64,000 nt of DNA from Actinomyces naeslundii (lineage in GTDB: Bacteria > Actinomycetota > Actinomycetes > Actinomycetales > Actinomycetaceae). The notes under the pieces are model-generated. The model saw only the letters and a list, made by a program, of their open reading frames with translations, had not been told where the DNA came from and made no database searches. The position numbers were made by a program, and so were the translations under genes. Position 1 is the stretch's first letter, and each line of letters begins with the position of its first letter. Shown here in pieces: positions 46,983 to 56,126 of the stretch. The stretch spans positions 1 through 64,000 of the forward strand of contig NZ_MSRR01000006.1 in the NCBI RefSeq assembly GCF_001956585.1, written 5' to 3'.

Positions 46983-48293
46983 ATGACCGCGCAAGCCGTC
47001 ACCCCGTCCCTGAACCAGCCGCTGGCCGAGCTCGACCCGGACATCGCCGAGGTCCTCACCGGCGAGCTCGCCCGTCAGCGCGAGACCCTGGAGATGATCG
47101 CCTCGGAGAACTTCGTTCCCCGGGCCGTCCTGGAGTGCCAGGGCTCGGTCCTGACCAACAAGTACGCGGAAGGGTATCCCGGTCGCCGCTACTACGGCGG
47201 CTGCGAGGTCGTCGACGTCGCCGAGTCCCTGGCCATCGAGCGAGCCAAGGCCGTCTTCGACGCCGAGTGGGCCAACGTCCAGCCCCACTCCGGGGCCCAG
47301 GCCAACGCCGCCGTCCTCCACGCCCTGGCCACCCCCGGCGACACCCTCCTGGGCCTGTCCCTGGCCCACGGCGGCCACCTCACCCACGGCATGAGGATCA
47401 ACTTCTCCGGCAAGAACTACAACGCCACCGCCTACGGCGTGGACGAGACCACCATGCGCATCGAGATGGACCAGGTGCGCGAGGCCGCCCTGCGCGAGCG
47501 CCCCACGGTCATCATCGCCGGCTGGTCCGCCTACCCCCGCCACCTCGACTTCACGGCCTTCCGCGCCATCGCCGACGAGGTCGGCGCCGCCCTGTGGGTG
47601 GACATGGCCCACTTCGCCGGGCTCGTCGCCGCCGGCCTGCACCCCAACCCCGTCCCGCACGCCGACGTCGTGTCCACCACCGTCCACAAGACCCTGGGCG
47701 GCCCCCGCTCCGGCATGCTCCTGTCCAGCCGCGCCGAGCAGTGGGGCAAGAAGCTCAACTCCGCCGTCTTCCCCGGCCAGCAGGGCGGCCCCCTCATGCA
47801 CGTCATCGCCGCCAAGGCCGTGGCCATGAAGATCGCCGGCACCGAGGAGTTCCGCGAGCGCCAGGAGCGCACCGTGCGGGGCGCCGCCATCATCGCCGAG
47901 CGTCTCGGGGCCGACGACGTGCGTGCCGCCGGCGTCAGCCTGGTCACCGGAGGCACCGACGTCCACCTGGTGCTGGTCGACCTGCGCGACTCCTCCCTGG
48001 ACGGCCAGCAGGCCGAGGACCTTTTGCACACCGCCGGCATCACGGTCAACCGCAACGCCGTCCCCTTCGACCCGCGCCCCCCGCGCGTGACCTCCGGCCT
48101 GCGCATCGGCACCCCCGCCCTGGCCACCCGCGGCTTCGGCGACGCCGAGTTCACCGAGGTCGCCGACATCATCGCCGCCACCCTCGTCCACGGCGCCGCC
48201 GGCACCGCCGACGACGAGACCCTGGCCGCTCTGCGTGGCCGCGTGCGCGCCCTGACCGACGCCTTCCCCCTCTACCCGGGGCTGGCCCAGTGA
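46983..48293 (+). CDS. glyA: serine hydroxymethyltransferase
   Basis: A 436-residue PLP enzyme converting serine and THF to glycine and 5,10-methylene-THF. Conserved segments: [34 protein letters not shown], the PLP aspartate in [18 protein letters not shown] and the Schiff-base lysine in [13 protein letters not shown] near residue 238. GAGGAGAG precedes the ATG. It is controlled by the ZTP riboswitch and coupled to folD through a GTGA overlap. Confidence 0.97.
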   Translation: MTAQAVTPSLNQPLAELDPDIAEVLTGELARQRETLEMIASENFVPRAVLECQGSVLTNKYAEGYPGRRYYGGCEVVDVAESLAIERAKAVFDAEWANVQPHSGAQANAAVLHALATPGDTLLGLSLAHGGHLTHGMRINFSGKNYNATAYGVDETTMRIEMDQVREAALRERPTVIIAGWSAYPRHLDFTAFRAIADEVGAALWVDMAHFAGLVAAGLHPNPVPHADVVSTTVHKTLGGPRSGMLLSSRAEQWGKKLNSAVFPGQQGGPLMHVIAAKAVAMKIAGTEEFRERQERTVRGAAIIAERLGADDVRAAGVSLVTGGTDVHLVLVDLRDSSLDGQQAEDLLHTAGITVNRNAVPFDPRPPRVTSGLRIGTPALATRGFGDAEFTEVADIIAATLVHGAAGTADDETLAALRGRVRALTDAFPLYPGLAQ

Positions 48294-49186
48294 GGGCCCC
48301 CTGGAACGGGGCGGCCCGGGTCCTGAACGGCAAGGCCACGGCCGCCGCCCTCAAGGCGGAGCTCAAGGAGCGCGTCGCGGCGCTGCGCGAGCGCGGCGTC
48401 ACCCCCGGTCTGGGCACGGTCCTGGTGGGGGAGGACCCCGGCAGCGTCAAGTACGTCGCCGGCAAGCACGCCGACTGCGCCGAGGTCGGCATCCTCTCCA
48501 TCCGCGCGGATCTGCCGGCCACCGCCACCCAGGGTGAGGTGGAGGCCGCCGTCGACGGCCTCAACGCGGATGCCGCCTGCACCGGCTACATCGTCCAGCT
48601 CCCGCTGCCGGCGGGCGTGGACACCAACGCGATCCTGGAGCGCGTCGACCCGGACAAGGACGCCGACGGCCTGCACCCCACCAACCTGGGGCGCCTGGTG
48701 CTGCGGGCCTCGGGGCCCATCGATTCGCCCCTGCCCTGCACGCCGCGCGGCTGCATCGAGCTCATGGAGCGCCACGGCATCGACCTGGCCGGCCGCAACG
48801 TGTGCGTCGTCGGCCGCGGTGTCACGGTGGGCCGCTCCATCGGCCTGCTCCTGGGCCGCAAGGACGTCAACGCCACCGTGGACATCTGCCACACCGGCAC
48901 CACGGACCTGGCCGAGCACGTGCGGCGGGCCGATGTCGTCATCTCGGCGGCCGGTAGCCCCGGTATCATCACCCCGGAGATGGTGGCCCCCGGCGCCGTC
49001 GTCCTGGACGTGGGCGTCTCGCGCGTCGTCGACCCCGCGACCGGCAAGGGCCGCATCGCCGGTGACGTCGCCGACGGCGTGGACGAGGTGGCCTCCTGGC
49101 TCTCGCCCAACCCCGGCGGCGTGGGTCCCATGACTCGCGCCCTGCTGCTGGCCAACGTGGTCGAGACTGCGGAGCGCTCGCTCTGA
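48290..49186 (+). CDS. folD: methylene-THF dehydrogenase/cyclohydrolase
   Basis: A 298-residue bifunctional enzyme that oxidises 5,10-methylene-THF to methenyl-THF and hydrolyses it to 10-formyl-THF. Conserved: the active-site Tyr/Lys in [12 protein letters not shown], the [11 protein letters not shown] segment, [13 protein letters not shown], the Rossmann loop [13 protein letters not shown] and the ending [14 protein letters not shown]. The GTG start overlaps the glyA stop by 4 bases. It shares the ZTP-controlled transcript. Confidence 0.96.
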   Translation: MRAPWNGAARVLNGKATAAALKAELKERVAALRERGVTPGLGTVLVGEDPGSVKYVAGKHADCAEVGILSIRADLPATATQGEVEAAVDGLNADAACTGYIVQLPLPAGVDTNAILERVDPDKDADGLHPTNLGRLVLRASGPIDSPLPCTPRGCIELMERHGIDLAGRNVCVVGRGVTVGRSIGLLLGRKDVNATVDICHTGTTDLAEHVRRADVVISAAGSPGIITPEMVAPGAVVLDVGVSRVVDPATGKGRIAGDVADGVDEVASWLSPNPGGVGPMTRALLLANVVETAERSL

Positions 49187-49228
49187 GGGACGTCGCCGCT
49201 CGCCCGACCGGCCGATAATCTTGAGGTC

Positions 49229-50944
49229 ATGACGGACGAGTCCCACGGCGCCCATCCCTCCCATCCTGACCAACCCACCCACCCGGCTGAGCCGGCAGGC
49301 TCCACGAAGTCCCCGGAGCCCGGGCCGACTCAGCCGGAGGTGTGTCCTCCGGGTGAACAGAGCCCTCCCGGCCCCAAGGCCCCACAACCGCAGAAGACCG
49401 GCCTGCGGCGTCGGACCCTGATCCTCGGTGCGGCCGGCGCCGGTGCCCTCATCGTGGGCGGAGCCGTCCTGGTGCGATGCTCCACGGGGCGCCGGCCCGC
49501 CCCGTCACCGACCGCCACGGACTCGCCGGCCTCGGCCGCCTACCGCCCCGCCTACCACTACAGTCCCGCTGCGGGGAACCTCGCCGACCCCAACGGCCTG
49601 GTCCTCTACGAGGGCGAGTACCACCTCTTCCACCAGCAGGACGGTACCTGGGGCCACGCGATCAGCTCGGACATGGTGCACTGGAAACGCCAGGAGACGG
49701 CCTTGGAGCACGACGCGCAGGGCCTGGCCATGTCCGGCAGCTGCGTCGTCGACGGCGCCAACACCTCCGGCCTGGTCAAGGGCGGCGGCATGGTGGCCGT
49801 CTACACCTCCACCGAGGGCGGTGAGGCCCAGTCCCTGGCCTACTCCAGCGACCGGGGCCGGACCTGGCAGCGCTTCTCCGGCAACCCCGTCATCCCCAAT
49901 GACGGGCGCAAGGACTTCCGCGACCCCAAGGTCTTCTGGCACGAGGACTCCAAGGCCTGGGTCATGATCGTCTCCGCCGGTGACCACGTCTCCCTGCTGC
50001 GCTCCACCGACCTCAAGGCCTGGACCCACGCCAGTGACTTCGGCCAGGGCATAGGCTCGCACGCCGCCGTGTGGGAGTGCCCCGATCTCTTCCCTCTGAC
50101 CGACTCCAGCGACGGCCGCACCCGCTGGGTCATGACCCTCTCCGTGGGCGCCAACGAGGAGACGGCCGGCTCCACCGCCCAGTACTTCATCGGCGACTTC
50201 GACGGCTCCGTCTTCTTCCCTGAGGACCGTGAGACCCGCTTCACCGATGCCGGCCAGGACTTCTACGCCGCCCAGAGCTTCGAGCACGTCGAGGGCCGTC
50301 GTGTGTGGATGGCCTGGCTGGGCAACTGGAACTATCCCTACTCGCTTCCCACCGGCGACTGGCGCGGCGAGATGAGCATCCCGCGCGAGCTGTCCCTGAC
50401 CACCGTCGGCGGTAGGCGCACCCTCATCCAGAGGCCCGTCCCCGAGCTCGACGCCCTTCGCGGCGAGGCCACCGACCTCGCCGGTCTCAAGGCCACCGAT
50501 ACGGTGACGGACCTGGGCACGGGCCGCACGGTCGAGATCGATCTGACCCTGGACGTCTCCCAGGCCTCCGAGGCCTGGCTGGGCCTGGCCCGCGGAGAGG
50601 TTGACGGCAAGACCCAGGAGGTTCGCGTCGGCGTCAACGTCTCGACCGGCACTCTCTACCTGGACCGCACCAACGGAGGTCTCACGCAGGTCGACGGCAA
50701 GGACGAGGGCACCAGGACCGACTTCGCCCTGCGACGTGAGGTGCGGTACCACCCCACCGGCTCCACGGTGCGTCTGCACCTCTACCTGGACCGCTCCAGC
50801 CTCGAGGTCTTCGTCGACGACGGCGCCACCGTCGGCAGCCTCCTGGTCTTCACCGCTCCCTCCTGCCAGGAGATCGTCCTGGGCGCCAAGGGCACGGCCA
50901 CCATCGCCTCCGGCAGCCTCACCCCGCTGTCGGCCGCCCTGTAG
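49229..50944 (+). CDS. GH32 fructan beta-fructosidase (levanase-like), membrane-anchored
   Basis: A 571-residue exported hydrolase for fructans or sucrose. A 57-residue Pro-rich cytoplasmic tail precedes RRR and a hydrophobic segment (LILGAAGAGALIVGGAVLV, residues 63-82), which is either a membrane anchor or a Tat-type signal. The GH32 residues are the nucleophile Asp 120 in NLADPNG, the stabiliser in FRDPKV near 230 and the acid/base in WECPDLF near 274. A C-terminal beta-sandwich begins about residue 420. GATAAT lies 9 bases before the ATG. It converges with the levansucrase, so the cell can both make and recover levan. Confidence 0.9.
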   Translation: MTDESHGAHPSHPDQPTHPAEPAGSTKSPEPGPTQPEVCPPGEQSPPGPKAPQPQKTGLRRRTLILGAAGAGALIVGGAVLVRCSTGRRPAPSPTATDSPASAAYRPAYHYSPAAGNLADPNGLVLYEGEYHLFHQQDGTWGHAISSDMVHWKRQETALEHDAQGLAMSGSCVVDGANTSGLVKGGGMVAVYTSTEGGEAQSLAYSSDRGRTWQRFSGNPVIPNDGRKDFRDPKVFWHEDSKAWVMIVSAGDHVSLLRSTDLKAWTHASDFGQGIGSHAAVWECPDLFPLTDSSDGRTRWVMTLSVGANEETAGSTAQYFIGDFDGSVFFPEDRETRFTDAGQDFYAAQSFEHVEGRRVWMAWLGNWNYPYSLPTGDWRGEMSIPRELSLTTVGGRRTLIQRPVPELDALRGEATDLAGLKATDTVTDLGTGRTVEIDLTLDVSQASEAWLGLARGEVDGKTQEVRVGVNVSTGTLYLDRTNGGLTQVDGKDEGTRTDFALRREVRYHPTGSTVRLHLYLDRSSLEVFVDDGATVGSLLVFTAPSCQEIVLGAKGTATIASGSLTPLSAAL

Positions 50945-50977
50945 GAGCGCCGCCAGGCGGTCCAACGACGACGAGGC

Positions 50978-51009
50978 GGGGCCGCCGGAACATCTGTTCC
51001 GACGGCCCC
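50978..51009. terminator. hairpin between levanase and levansucrase genes
   Basis: Two 15-base arms, 50978-50992 and 50995-51009, pair with a single mismatch (GGGGCCG, then CGGAACA). It lies between convergent genes and serves either direction. It lacks a T-run. Confidence 0.7.
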
Positions 51010-51073
51010 ACCATCATCTCAGGGCGCTGCCGGGCAACGTGGTGCCCTGCCCATGGCCCTACTTCAGGGGCGG

Positions 51074-52978
51074 CTACTTCAGGCGCTGCGGGCGGGTGTC
51101 ACCGCCGTTGGTGCGGGCCCGGTCCGCGGGGATGTCCGCGAAGCCTCCCAACCCGTTGGTGCCGTAGGTGCGGTCCACCGAGGTGGTGTCCCCGGAGATG
51201 TTGAGCTTCACCGTCGGGGACAACGAGCCCCCACGCACCGGGTTGCCATCCTTGTTGCCGCCGATGGAGTCGATGAAGGACTCCACCAGACCGCCGGGCA
51301 TGACGTAGTGCGAGTAGGACTGGAAGGTGTAGGGACTCTGGTTGAAGTCCGGCGAGTAGGGCTTCCCCGGGTTGAAGTTGAGGTTGATGGGGTTGCCCAG
51401 CGCGATACCCGTGTTCTGGTTGAGCGGTTTGTAGTCCGATCGCAGCCCGTCACCCACGAACCCGTAGACGCCCTCGGGGCCCTGGAGACCGTCGGCGTAG
51501 GTCTCCCGGTGCGAGATCGTGAACAGGTAGTACTTGCCGTCCTGGAAGTAGATCTGCGGCCGCTCGGTCTGGTCATTGACGCAGTTACCGCTCAGCAGCG
51601 GTGGCAGGTACTCCCACTCGGTCATCGCCTTGTTCTTTGCCCGGGCCAGTCCCACGTTGGCCAGCTGGTAGTAGCCGCCGCGCTGGTTGACCGCCTCGAC
51701 CGTCTCGGCCTTGGGGTCGCCCTTCTCGTATCCGAGGTCCTCCTCGGTGCAGGTGGCCAGGGTGGTGTTCTGACCGGCCTTGGCCGCGGCGTCGACGTAC
51801 TGCTGCTCACGAACGAAGGCCGAGTTGCCCTCGAAGACCATGTACTCGGTGGGGTCCGAGGGGTTGTTCTGGTCGCGGAAGGTGAAGGGGTCACGGAAGT
51901 TCACGCCCGGGTTCTGCTCGCGGGTCTGGTAGTACTTGCCGTCCGGGACGAGCAGCTGGTGCTGGGTGCGGAAACCGGTGAGCCACACGCCGTTCTCGTC
52001 GGCGTAGATGCGTCCCTCGGACTGCACGATCCGCGGGTCGTAGGGCTTGGAGGTGGCGTTGTTATTACCCTGGCTGCCGTCGTTGTTCCCGCTGCCGCCG
52101 GTGGTGCTGTTGTAGAAGGCCACCGAGGTGTAGAACATGCGGATCTTGTTGCCCTCCATGAGGCGGGCCGAACCGGACCACTCGGTCTGGGCCGTGAAGC
52201 TCTGGTCCTCGAAGATCGAGCCGGAGGCGCCGTCGGGAAAGACGTGCCCACCGTAGATCCAGCCGCCGTTGGAGCTGCCCGCGCCGTCGGCCGAGGAGGT
52301 CTGCGTGCCGGCCTTGCGGTAGAAGAAGCCCAGACGCGCGTGGGTGTGGCGGTCGTCGAAGGTGTAACCGGCGTGCCGGTCGGCCACCAGGGAGAAGGCG
52401 ATCTCCCAGCCGTTGTAGGAGATCTGGTGGGCCGCCTCATCGGTCAGCGTCCAGGTGTCCCACACCCACACGTCCTCGCTCGTGGCCGGGAATCCGTTGG
52501 AGATCTCAGGCATCGTGAGCTGCTCGGGCATCGAGTTGGTGCCCGACGGCGCCTTGGGGTTGGAGACCCGCTGGATCTGCATGGCGTCGGCGCGGGTCCA
52601 CTTGGCGGTGTAGTTCTCCTCGACCCCGTGCGCCGCACCGGTGTGCTTGGTGGCGTTGGCCCAGCCGGGGTTGTCGGCCTTGAAGCCGTTGGCGTCCTGG
52701 GCGGCGGCTCCACCAGCGGCCTGCTGGTCGGCCTGACCCGCCTGCCCCTGATCCGTGGGGGTCTGGGTCGCCTGCCCCTGATCGGCAGGGGACTGGTCGT
52801 TCTTCTGGTCTGCTCCCGCCTCGGGTGAGGCCTCGGCGGTGGCGGAGGAGCTGGGGGTGGGTGAGGGGGTCTCATCGGCGAGCGCGGTGGTCCCGGTCCC
52901 GGCCACCAGGAGTCCGAGCGCCAGTGCTGCGGCCAGTCGTCTGCGACAGGCTCGGAACGAAGTGTGTGTCACGGTCAT
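51074..52978 (-). CDS. GH68 levansucrase (fructosyltransferase), secreted
   Basis: A 634-residue enzyme that polymerises fructose from sucrose into levan. A Sec signal peptide covers residues 1-34 (cleavage near TALAD). A Pro/Gln/Asp-rich linker with two short DQGQA repeats extends to about residue 95. The GH68 domain has the nucleophile Asp 174 in WVWDTWTLTD, the transition-state stabiliser in NFRDPFTF and the acid/base in TERPQIYF. No LPXTG motif is present, so it is probably released or loosely wall-bound. AAGGA lies 12 bases before the ATG. Levansucrase is a known virulence-related trait of oral Actinomyces. Confidence 0.95.
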   Translation of the reverse strand: MTVTHTSFRACRRRLAAALALGLLVAGTGTTALADETPSPTPSSSATAEASPEAGADQKNDQSPADQGQATQTPTDQGQAGQADQQAAGGAAAQDANGFKADNPGWANATKHTGAAHGVEENYTAKWTRADAMQIQRVSNPKAPSGTNSMPEQLTMPEISNGFPATSEDVWVWDTWTLTDEAAHQISYNGWEIAFSLVADRHAGYTFDDRHTHARLGFFYRKAGTQTSSADGAGSSNGGWIYGGHVFPDGASGSIFEDQSFTAQTEWSGSARLMEGNKIRMFYTSVAFYNSTTGGSGNNDGSQGNNNATSKPYDPRIVQSEGRIYADENGVWLTGFRTQHQLLVPDGKYYQTREQNPGVNFRDPFTFRDQNNPSDPTEYMVFEGNSAFVREQQYVDAAAKAGQNTTLATCTEEDLGYEKGDPKAETVEAVNQRGGYYQLANVGLARAKNKAMTEWEYLPPLLSGNCVNDQTERPQIYFQDGKYYLFTISHRETYADGLQGPEGVYGFVGDGLRSDYKPLNQNTGIALGNPINLNFNPGKPYSPDFNQSPYTFQSYSHYVMPGGLVESFIDSIGGNKDGNPVRGGSLSPTVKLNISGDTTSVDRTYGTNGLGGFADIPADRARTNGGDTRPQRLK

Positions 52979-53155
52979 TGTCCGTACTGTCCTTACTCAT
53001 GAGGGATGAGGGTGTCAGTGCGCCGTGAGCCGATGTTCTTGATCTCCCACCCCTACCTTAGGGGAACCTGGAGATGAGGGGACAGGGCTTTCGGCCGGGT
53101 GTGCAATTCCAGTCGTCTCCTACCAAAGACGTACACCCTGCACTCTCAGGGTTTA

Positions 53156-53184
53156 TTGAGGTTTTCAGTCAATTTAGTGATATA
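53156..53184 (+). promoter_or_regulatory. promoter of the LPLTG surface protein gene
   Basis: TTGAGG at 53156-53161 and GATATA at 53179-53184 are 17 bases apart in the AT-rich part of a 333-base gap. The predicted 5' leader is about 120 bases. The left part of the gap (about 52990-53100) should carry the levansucrase promoter; a -10-like TAAGGT on the minus strand lies near 53052-53057. Confidence 0.5.
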
Positions 53185-53311
53185 CCCCACGTGACGGTAT
53201 GTTACTGGCCGGTTAGTCTTGAGCGCGTTCTCCGTGAGCTGTCTGGTCTCCCAGCCTGTCGGTTCAGGTGGTCGTCCGCTGCTGGGCGGCCCCGTGTCTA
53301 ACGGAGATCCT

Positions 53312-54505
53312 GTGAGTACTCTTCCCATCCGTCTGCGACGGTTAACCGCACCAACAACCGCTTTCCTGGCCGTGCTCGCCTTGAGCGCCACCGGCTCGGC
53401 GGTGGCCGCTCCTGCGCCGAGCACGGCGGGGCAGTCCACCACCTCCCTGCGTAACACCTCCACGGTGAGCGCCCAGTCCCTGGCTCAGATGGTCGCCGGC
53501 CCGAAGGCGACCGTGACCAACGCGACCGTCTCCGGCAAGGACGTCCAGATCGGCACCGTCAAGGGGCTGCCGGGCGACGGCAACGCCATCACCGAGGGTG
53601 TCGCCCTGTCCACCGGGTCCCTCATCGACCCCGATCCCACCGCCGACTCCGACACCGACATCACCCGCTCCGCGGTCCTGGGGCCCAACGACGCCCTCGA
53701 CACCACCGGTGACTTCGGCACCGTTGAGGACCCTGCGGGTCTGGGCAAGGTGGCCGGCACCGATGTCTACGACGAGGCCGTCCTGGAGTTCGACGTCACC
53801 GCCACCAGCTCCAACGTCGTCCTCTACTACAGCCTCGGCTCCGAGGAGTACGCCGGCGCCACCGAGGGGACTCCGGCCTCCTGGCAGTCCCGCGGCTACA
53901 AGGACCCGCTGAGCATCCAGGTCAACGGCACCGAGTGCGCCCACGTTCCCGGCACCCAGACGGCCGTGAGTGCGGCCACCATCAACGAGTCCTCGAACGC
54001 CGGCTACTACACGGCCAATGTCTCGGGCCATACACCGGGACAGATCCCGGTCGAGTTCAATGGCTACACCTCGGCCCTGCCGTGCCAGGCCGCCGTCACC
54101 CAGGGGAAGACGGTCCACGTGCGCGTCGCCATCGCTGATGCCCAGGACGGTCAGCTCGACTCCACAGTCCTTCTGCGCACCCAGGGGCTGGGGTTCACCG
54201 ACAAGCCGATCACCGAGCCCTGCACGGCCAAGGCCGGCACCTGTGACATCCCCGGAACCAACAACGGTTCCAACGGGGCGAACAACAGCAAGGGCTCGAC
54301 CACTCCACCCGGCCAGGGCAAGCCGGGCGTCACCGACTACAGCGCCGCCTCGCCCACGACGGGAGCCAAGACCACCGTGGCCGGTCTGCCCCTGACCGGA
54401 ACCCAGGCGCTCTTCCTGGGCGTCGTCGCCCTGCTGCTCCTGGCCGGCGGTGGTGTGGCGCTCATACTGCGCCGTCGTCGCCTGGCCGGTTCTGAGGCCG
54501 ACTGA
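53312..54505 (+). CDS. choice-of-anchor L surface protein with LPLTG sortase signal
   Basis: A 397-residue exported protein. A signal peptide covers about residues 1-33 (cleavage near GSAVAAPA). A choice-of-anchor-L domain follows at about 45-290 with SLGSEEYAG and the DTTGDFGTVEDPAG segment. Then comes a Gly/Asn/Pro-rich spacer and a sortase signal: LPLTG, a hydrophobic helix and a final RRRR cluster. It should be covalently fixed to peptidoglycan or a pilus-like structure. Four cysteines in the ectodomain could form disulfides. The GTG at 53312 follows GGAG; another in-frame GTG six codons upstream is possible. An adhesin-like role is inferred. Confidence 0.85.
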   Translation: MSTLPIRLRRLTAPTTAFLAVLALSATGSAVAAPAPSTAGQSTTSLRNTSTVSAQSLAQMVAGPKATVTNATVSGKDVQIGTVKGLPGDGNAITEGVALSTGSLIDPDPTADSDTDITRSAVLGPNDALDTTGDFGTVEDPAGLGKVAGTDVYDEAVLEFDVTATSSNVVLYYSLGSEEYAGATEGTPASWQSRGYKDPLSIQVNGTECAHVPGTQTAVSAATINESSNAGYYTANVSGHTPGQIPVEFNGYTSALPCQAAVTQGKTVHVRVAIADAQDGQLDSTVLLRTQGLGFTDKPITEPCTAKAGTCDIPGTNNGSNGANNSKGSTTPPGQGKPGVTDYSAASPTTGAKTTVAGLPLTGTQALFLGVVALLLLAGGGVALILRRRRLAGSEAD

Positions 54506-54530
54506 CAGTGAGGCTCTGGCCCACAGCCGG

Positions 54531-54570
54531 CTGACGGGGCGGATGAAGCTCTCTTCTTCCGCCCCGTCAG
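54531..54570. terminator. hairpin after the surface protein gene
   Basis: CTGACGGGGCGGA at 54531-54543 pairs perfectly with 54558-54570, and the stem continues inward with GAAG/CTTC after one mismatch. It lies between convergent genes and has no T-run. Confidence 0.75.
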
Positions 54571-54601
54571 TCTGTGTCTGCGGCTCACCGCTGGTGGATG
54601 C

Positions 54602-54826
54602 TCAGTCCTCCTCCCGCCTGGAGGCTCGGCGCGCCGCCGCCTCCTTGGCCAGCATCGCGCAGCCCAGGACGCACAGAGGCATGGAGCTCAGCCACAGTGC
54701 CGTGGCGAAACGGGACAGAACCGGCGCCTGAGCCAGGGCGGGGAAGATGGCGGCGAGAACGACGAACATCATCCAGAAAGCGATTCGGCGCCCGCTGTGC
54801 GAATCCGAGTCGTTGTTGTCACTCAT
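54602..54826 (-). CDS. small membrane protein, two predicted helices
   Basis: A 74-residue protein of unknown function. A polar N terminus (MSDNNDSDSHSGRR) is followed by two hydrophobic helices (AFWMMFVVLAAIFPALA and LWLSSMPLCVLGCAMLA) and a charged tail (RRASRREED). AGGAGCAGGCC precedes the ATG at 54826. It lies 13 bases after the acylphosphatase stop, in the same direction, so they are likely co-transcribed. Confidence 0.7.
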   Translation of the reverse strand: MSDNNDSDSHSGRRIAFWMMFVVLAAIFPALAQAPVLSRFATALWLSSMPLCVLGCAMLAKEAAARRASRREED

Positions 54827-54839
54827 GGCCTGCTCCTCT

Positions 54840-55136
54840 TCATCCGGTGATCTCGAACCGGCGGTCCTCAAGACAGCCGGCGCGCAGGTCGGTGACGGTG
54901 ATGGTGCGCACCGAGGCCCACCGCGGGCCGCGTCTCAGCCACGATATCAGCCGGGCCACGGCGTCCGACTCGCCCTGGGCCATGACCTCGACATCGCCGT
55001 CGGGCAGGTTGCGGACCTGTCCCACCACGCCCAGCTCCTGGGCCGCGTAGGCGCAGTGGTAACGGAAACCCACTCCCTGGACGGTCCCGTGGACCAGGAC
55101 GTGAACGGTTCGTGTGCGCGTGCCGGCCTCGCTCAT
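54840..55136 (-). CDS. acyP: acylphosphatase
   Basis: A 98-residue ferredoxin-like enzyme that hydrolyses acyl phosphates. The phosphate-binding loop and catalytic Arg are in HGTVQGVGFRYH and the catalytic Asn in GQVRNLPDGDVEV. It is divergent from the exodeoxyribonuclease gene. Confidence 0.94.
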   Translation of the reverse strand: MSEAGTRTRTVHVLVHGTVQGVGFRYHCAYAAQELGVVGQVRNLPDGDVEVMAQGESDAVARLISWLRRGPRWASVRTITVTDLRAGCLEDRRFEITG

Positions 55137-55210
55137 GACTCTATGGTCTCAGGCGTAGTGCCAAGCGGGAACCGGCAGGTTGGCTGCAGGGCCGGTTCAG
55201 CCTCGACCGC

Positions 55211-55216
55211 TAGTCT
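55211..55216 (+). promoter_or_regulatory. -10-like box TAGTCT, leaderless start of xth
   Basis: TAGTCT ends 7 bases before the ATG at 55224. No RBS is present, so a leaderless mRNA is likely. Confidence 0.45.
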
Positions 55217-55223
55217 TGCCGCC

Positions 55224-56057
55224 ATGCGTATCGCCACCGTCAACGTCAACGGCATTCGTGCTGCCGCCCGTAAAGGCATGGGGGACTGGCTCGCCGCCTC
55301 CGCCCCCGACATCCTCCTGCTTCAGGAGGTCCGCGCCGACGAGCAGATCGCGGTCGACCTCCTGCCCGGCTATCAGGCCGCCATCTGGCCCTGCCGTATC
55401 AAAGGGCGCGCCGGTGTGGGCGTCGCTGTGCGCGACGGCGGACCTGCCACCCTCGGGGAGCTGCGCTACGGTGTGGCAGCGCCTGGTACCGAGGAGCCCG
55501 ACGTCGACTCCGGCCGGTGGCTCGAGGCCGATCTGACGGTGACCGGGCTCGAGGGTGTCGAGCAGCTGACCGTCATCTCCGCCTACCTCCACTCCGGCCA
55601 GCTCGGAACCGAGAAGATGGACCAGAAGTACGCCCACCTCGAGCTCGTCGACGCCCGCATGGCCGACCTGCTGGCCGCCGCCAGCGACGACGGGCCCCAG
55701 GTCCTCATGGCCGGGGACCTCAACGTGGTGCGCTCCGAGCGCGACATCAAGAACTGGAAGCCCAACCACAACAAGATCGCCGGTGTCATGGATGAGGAGA
55801 TCGCCCATCTGGAGGGCTGGTTCTCCGACGGCTGGGTGGATGTCTCGCGCCACCTCGTGGGAGATGAGGAGCAGGGGCCCTACACATGGTGGTCCCAGCG
55901 CGGCAAGGCCTTCGACAACAACGCCGGCTGGAGGATCGACTACCAGGTCATCACTCCCGCCCTGGCCGAGCGGGCCCGCAGTGTGGCCGTGGACCGGGCG
56001 CCGGACTACGCTTCGCGCTGGTCCGACCACGCCCCGCTCGTCGTCGAGTACCTCTGA
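55224..56057 (+). CDS. xth: exodeoxyribonuclease III / AP endonuclease
   Basis: A 277-residue enzyme of base excision repair. Conserved: the Asn in TVNVNGIRAA, the Mg-binding Glu in LLLQEVRAD, the catalytic Asp and Asn in LMAGDLNVVRSERDIKN, and the C-terminal SDHAPLVVEY with the catalytic Asp-His pair. GWRIDYQVIT is typical of the ExoIII branch. Its reading frame begins at the ATG set by the -10 box. Confidence 0.95.
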   Translation: MRIATVNVNGIRAAARKGMGDWLAASAPDILLLQEVRADEQIAVDLLPGYQAAIWPCRIKGRAGVGVAVRDGGPATLGELRYGVAAPGTEEPDVDSGRWLEADLTVTGLEGVEQLTVISAYLHSGQLGTEKMDQKYAHLELVDARMADLLAAASDDGPQVLMAGDLNVVRSERDIKNWKPNHNKIAGVMDEEIAHLEGWFSDGWVDVSRHLVGDEEQGPYTWWSQRGKAFDNNAGWRIDYQVITPALAERARSVAVDRAPDYASRWSDHAPLVVEYL

Positions 56058-56083
56058 GTACAGCTGACGCCTCGGAGAACAGA

Positions 56084-56121
56084 CGTCGGGGCCGGGCACA
56101 TCAAGGTGCCCGGCCCCGACG
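56084..56121. terminator. 16-bp perfect hairpin between xth and the MacB-like gene
   Basis: Arms 56084-56099 (CGTCGGGGCCGGGCAC) and 56106-56121 pair perfectly with a 6-base loop, between convergent genes. There is no T-run. Confidence 0.78.
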
Positions 56122-56126
56122 GCGCA

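Noticed and set aside
46167-48191. 674-codon open frame on the minus strand
   Set aside because: Antisense shadow of mrf and glyA; low-complexity Gly/Val/Asp/Glu content and no conserved motif.
49505-50965. 486-codon open frame on the minus strand
   Set aside because: Antisense shadow of the GH32 gene.
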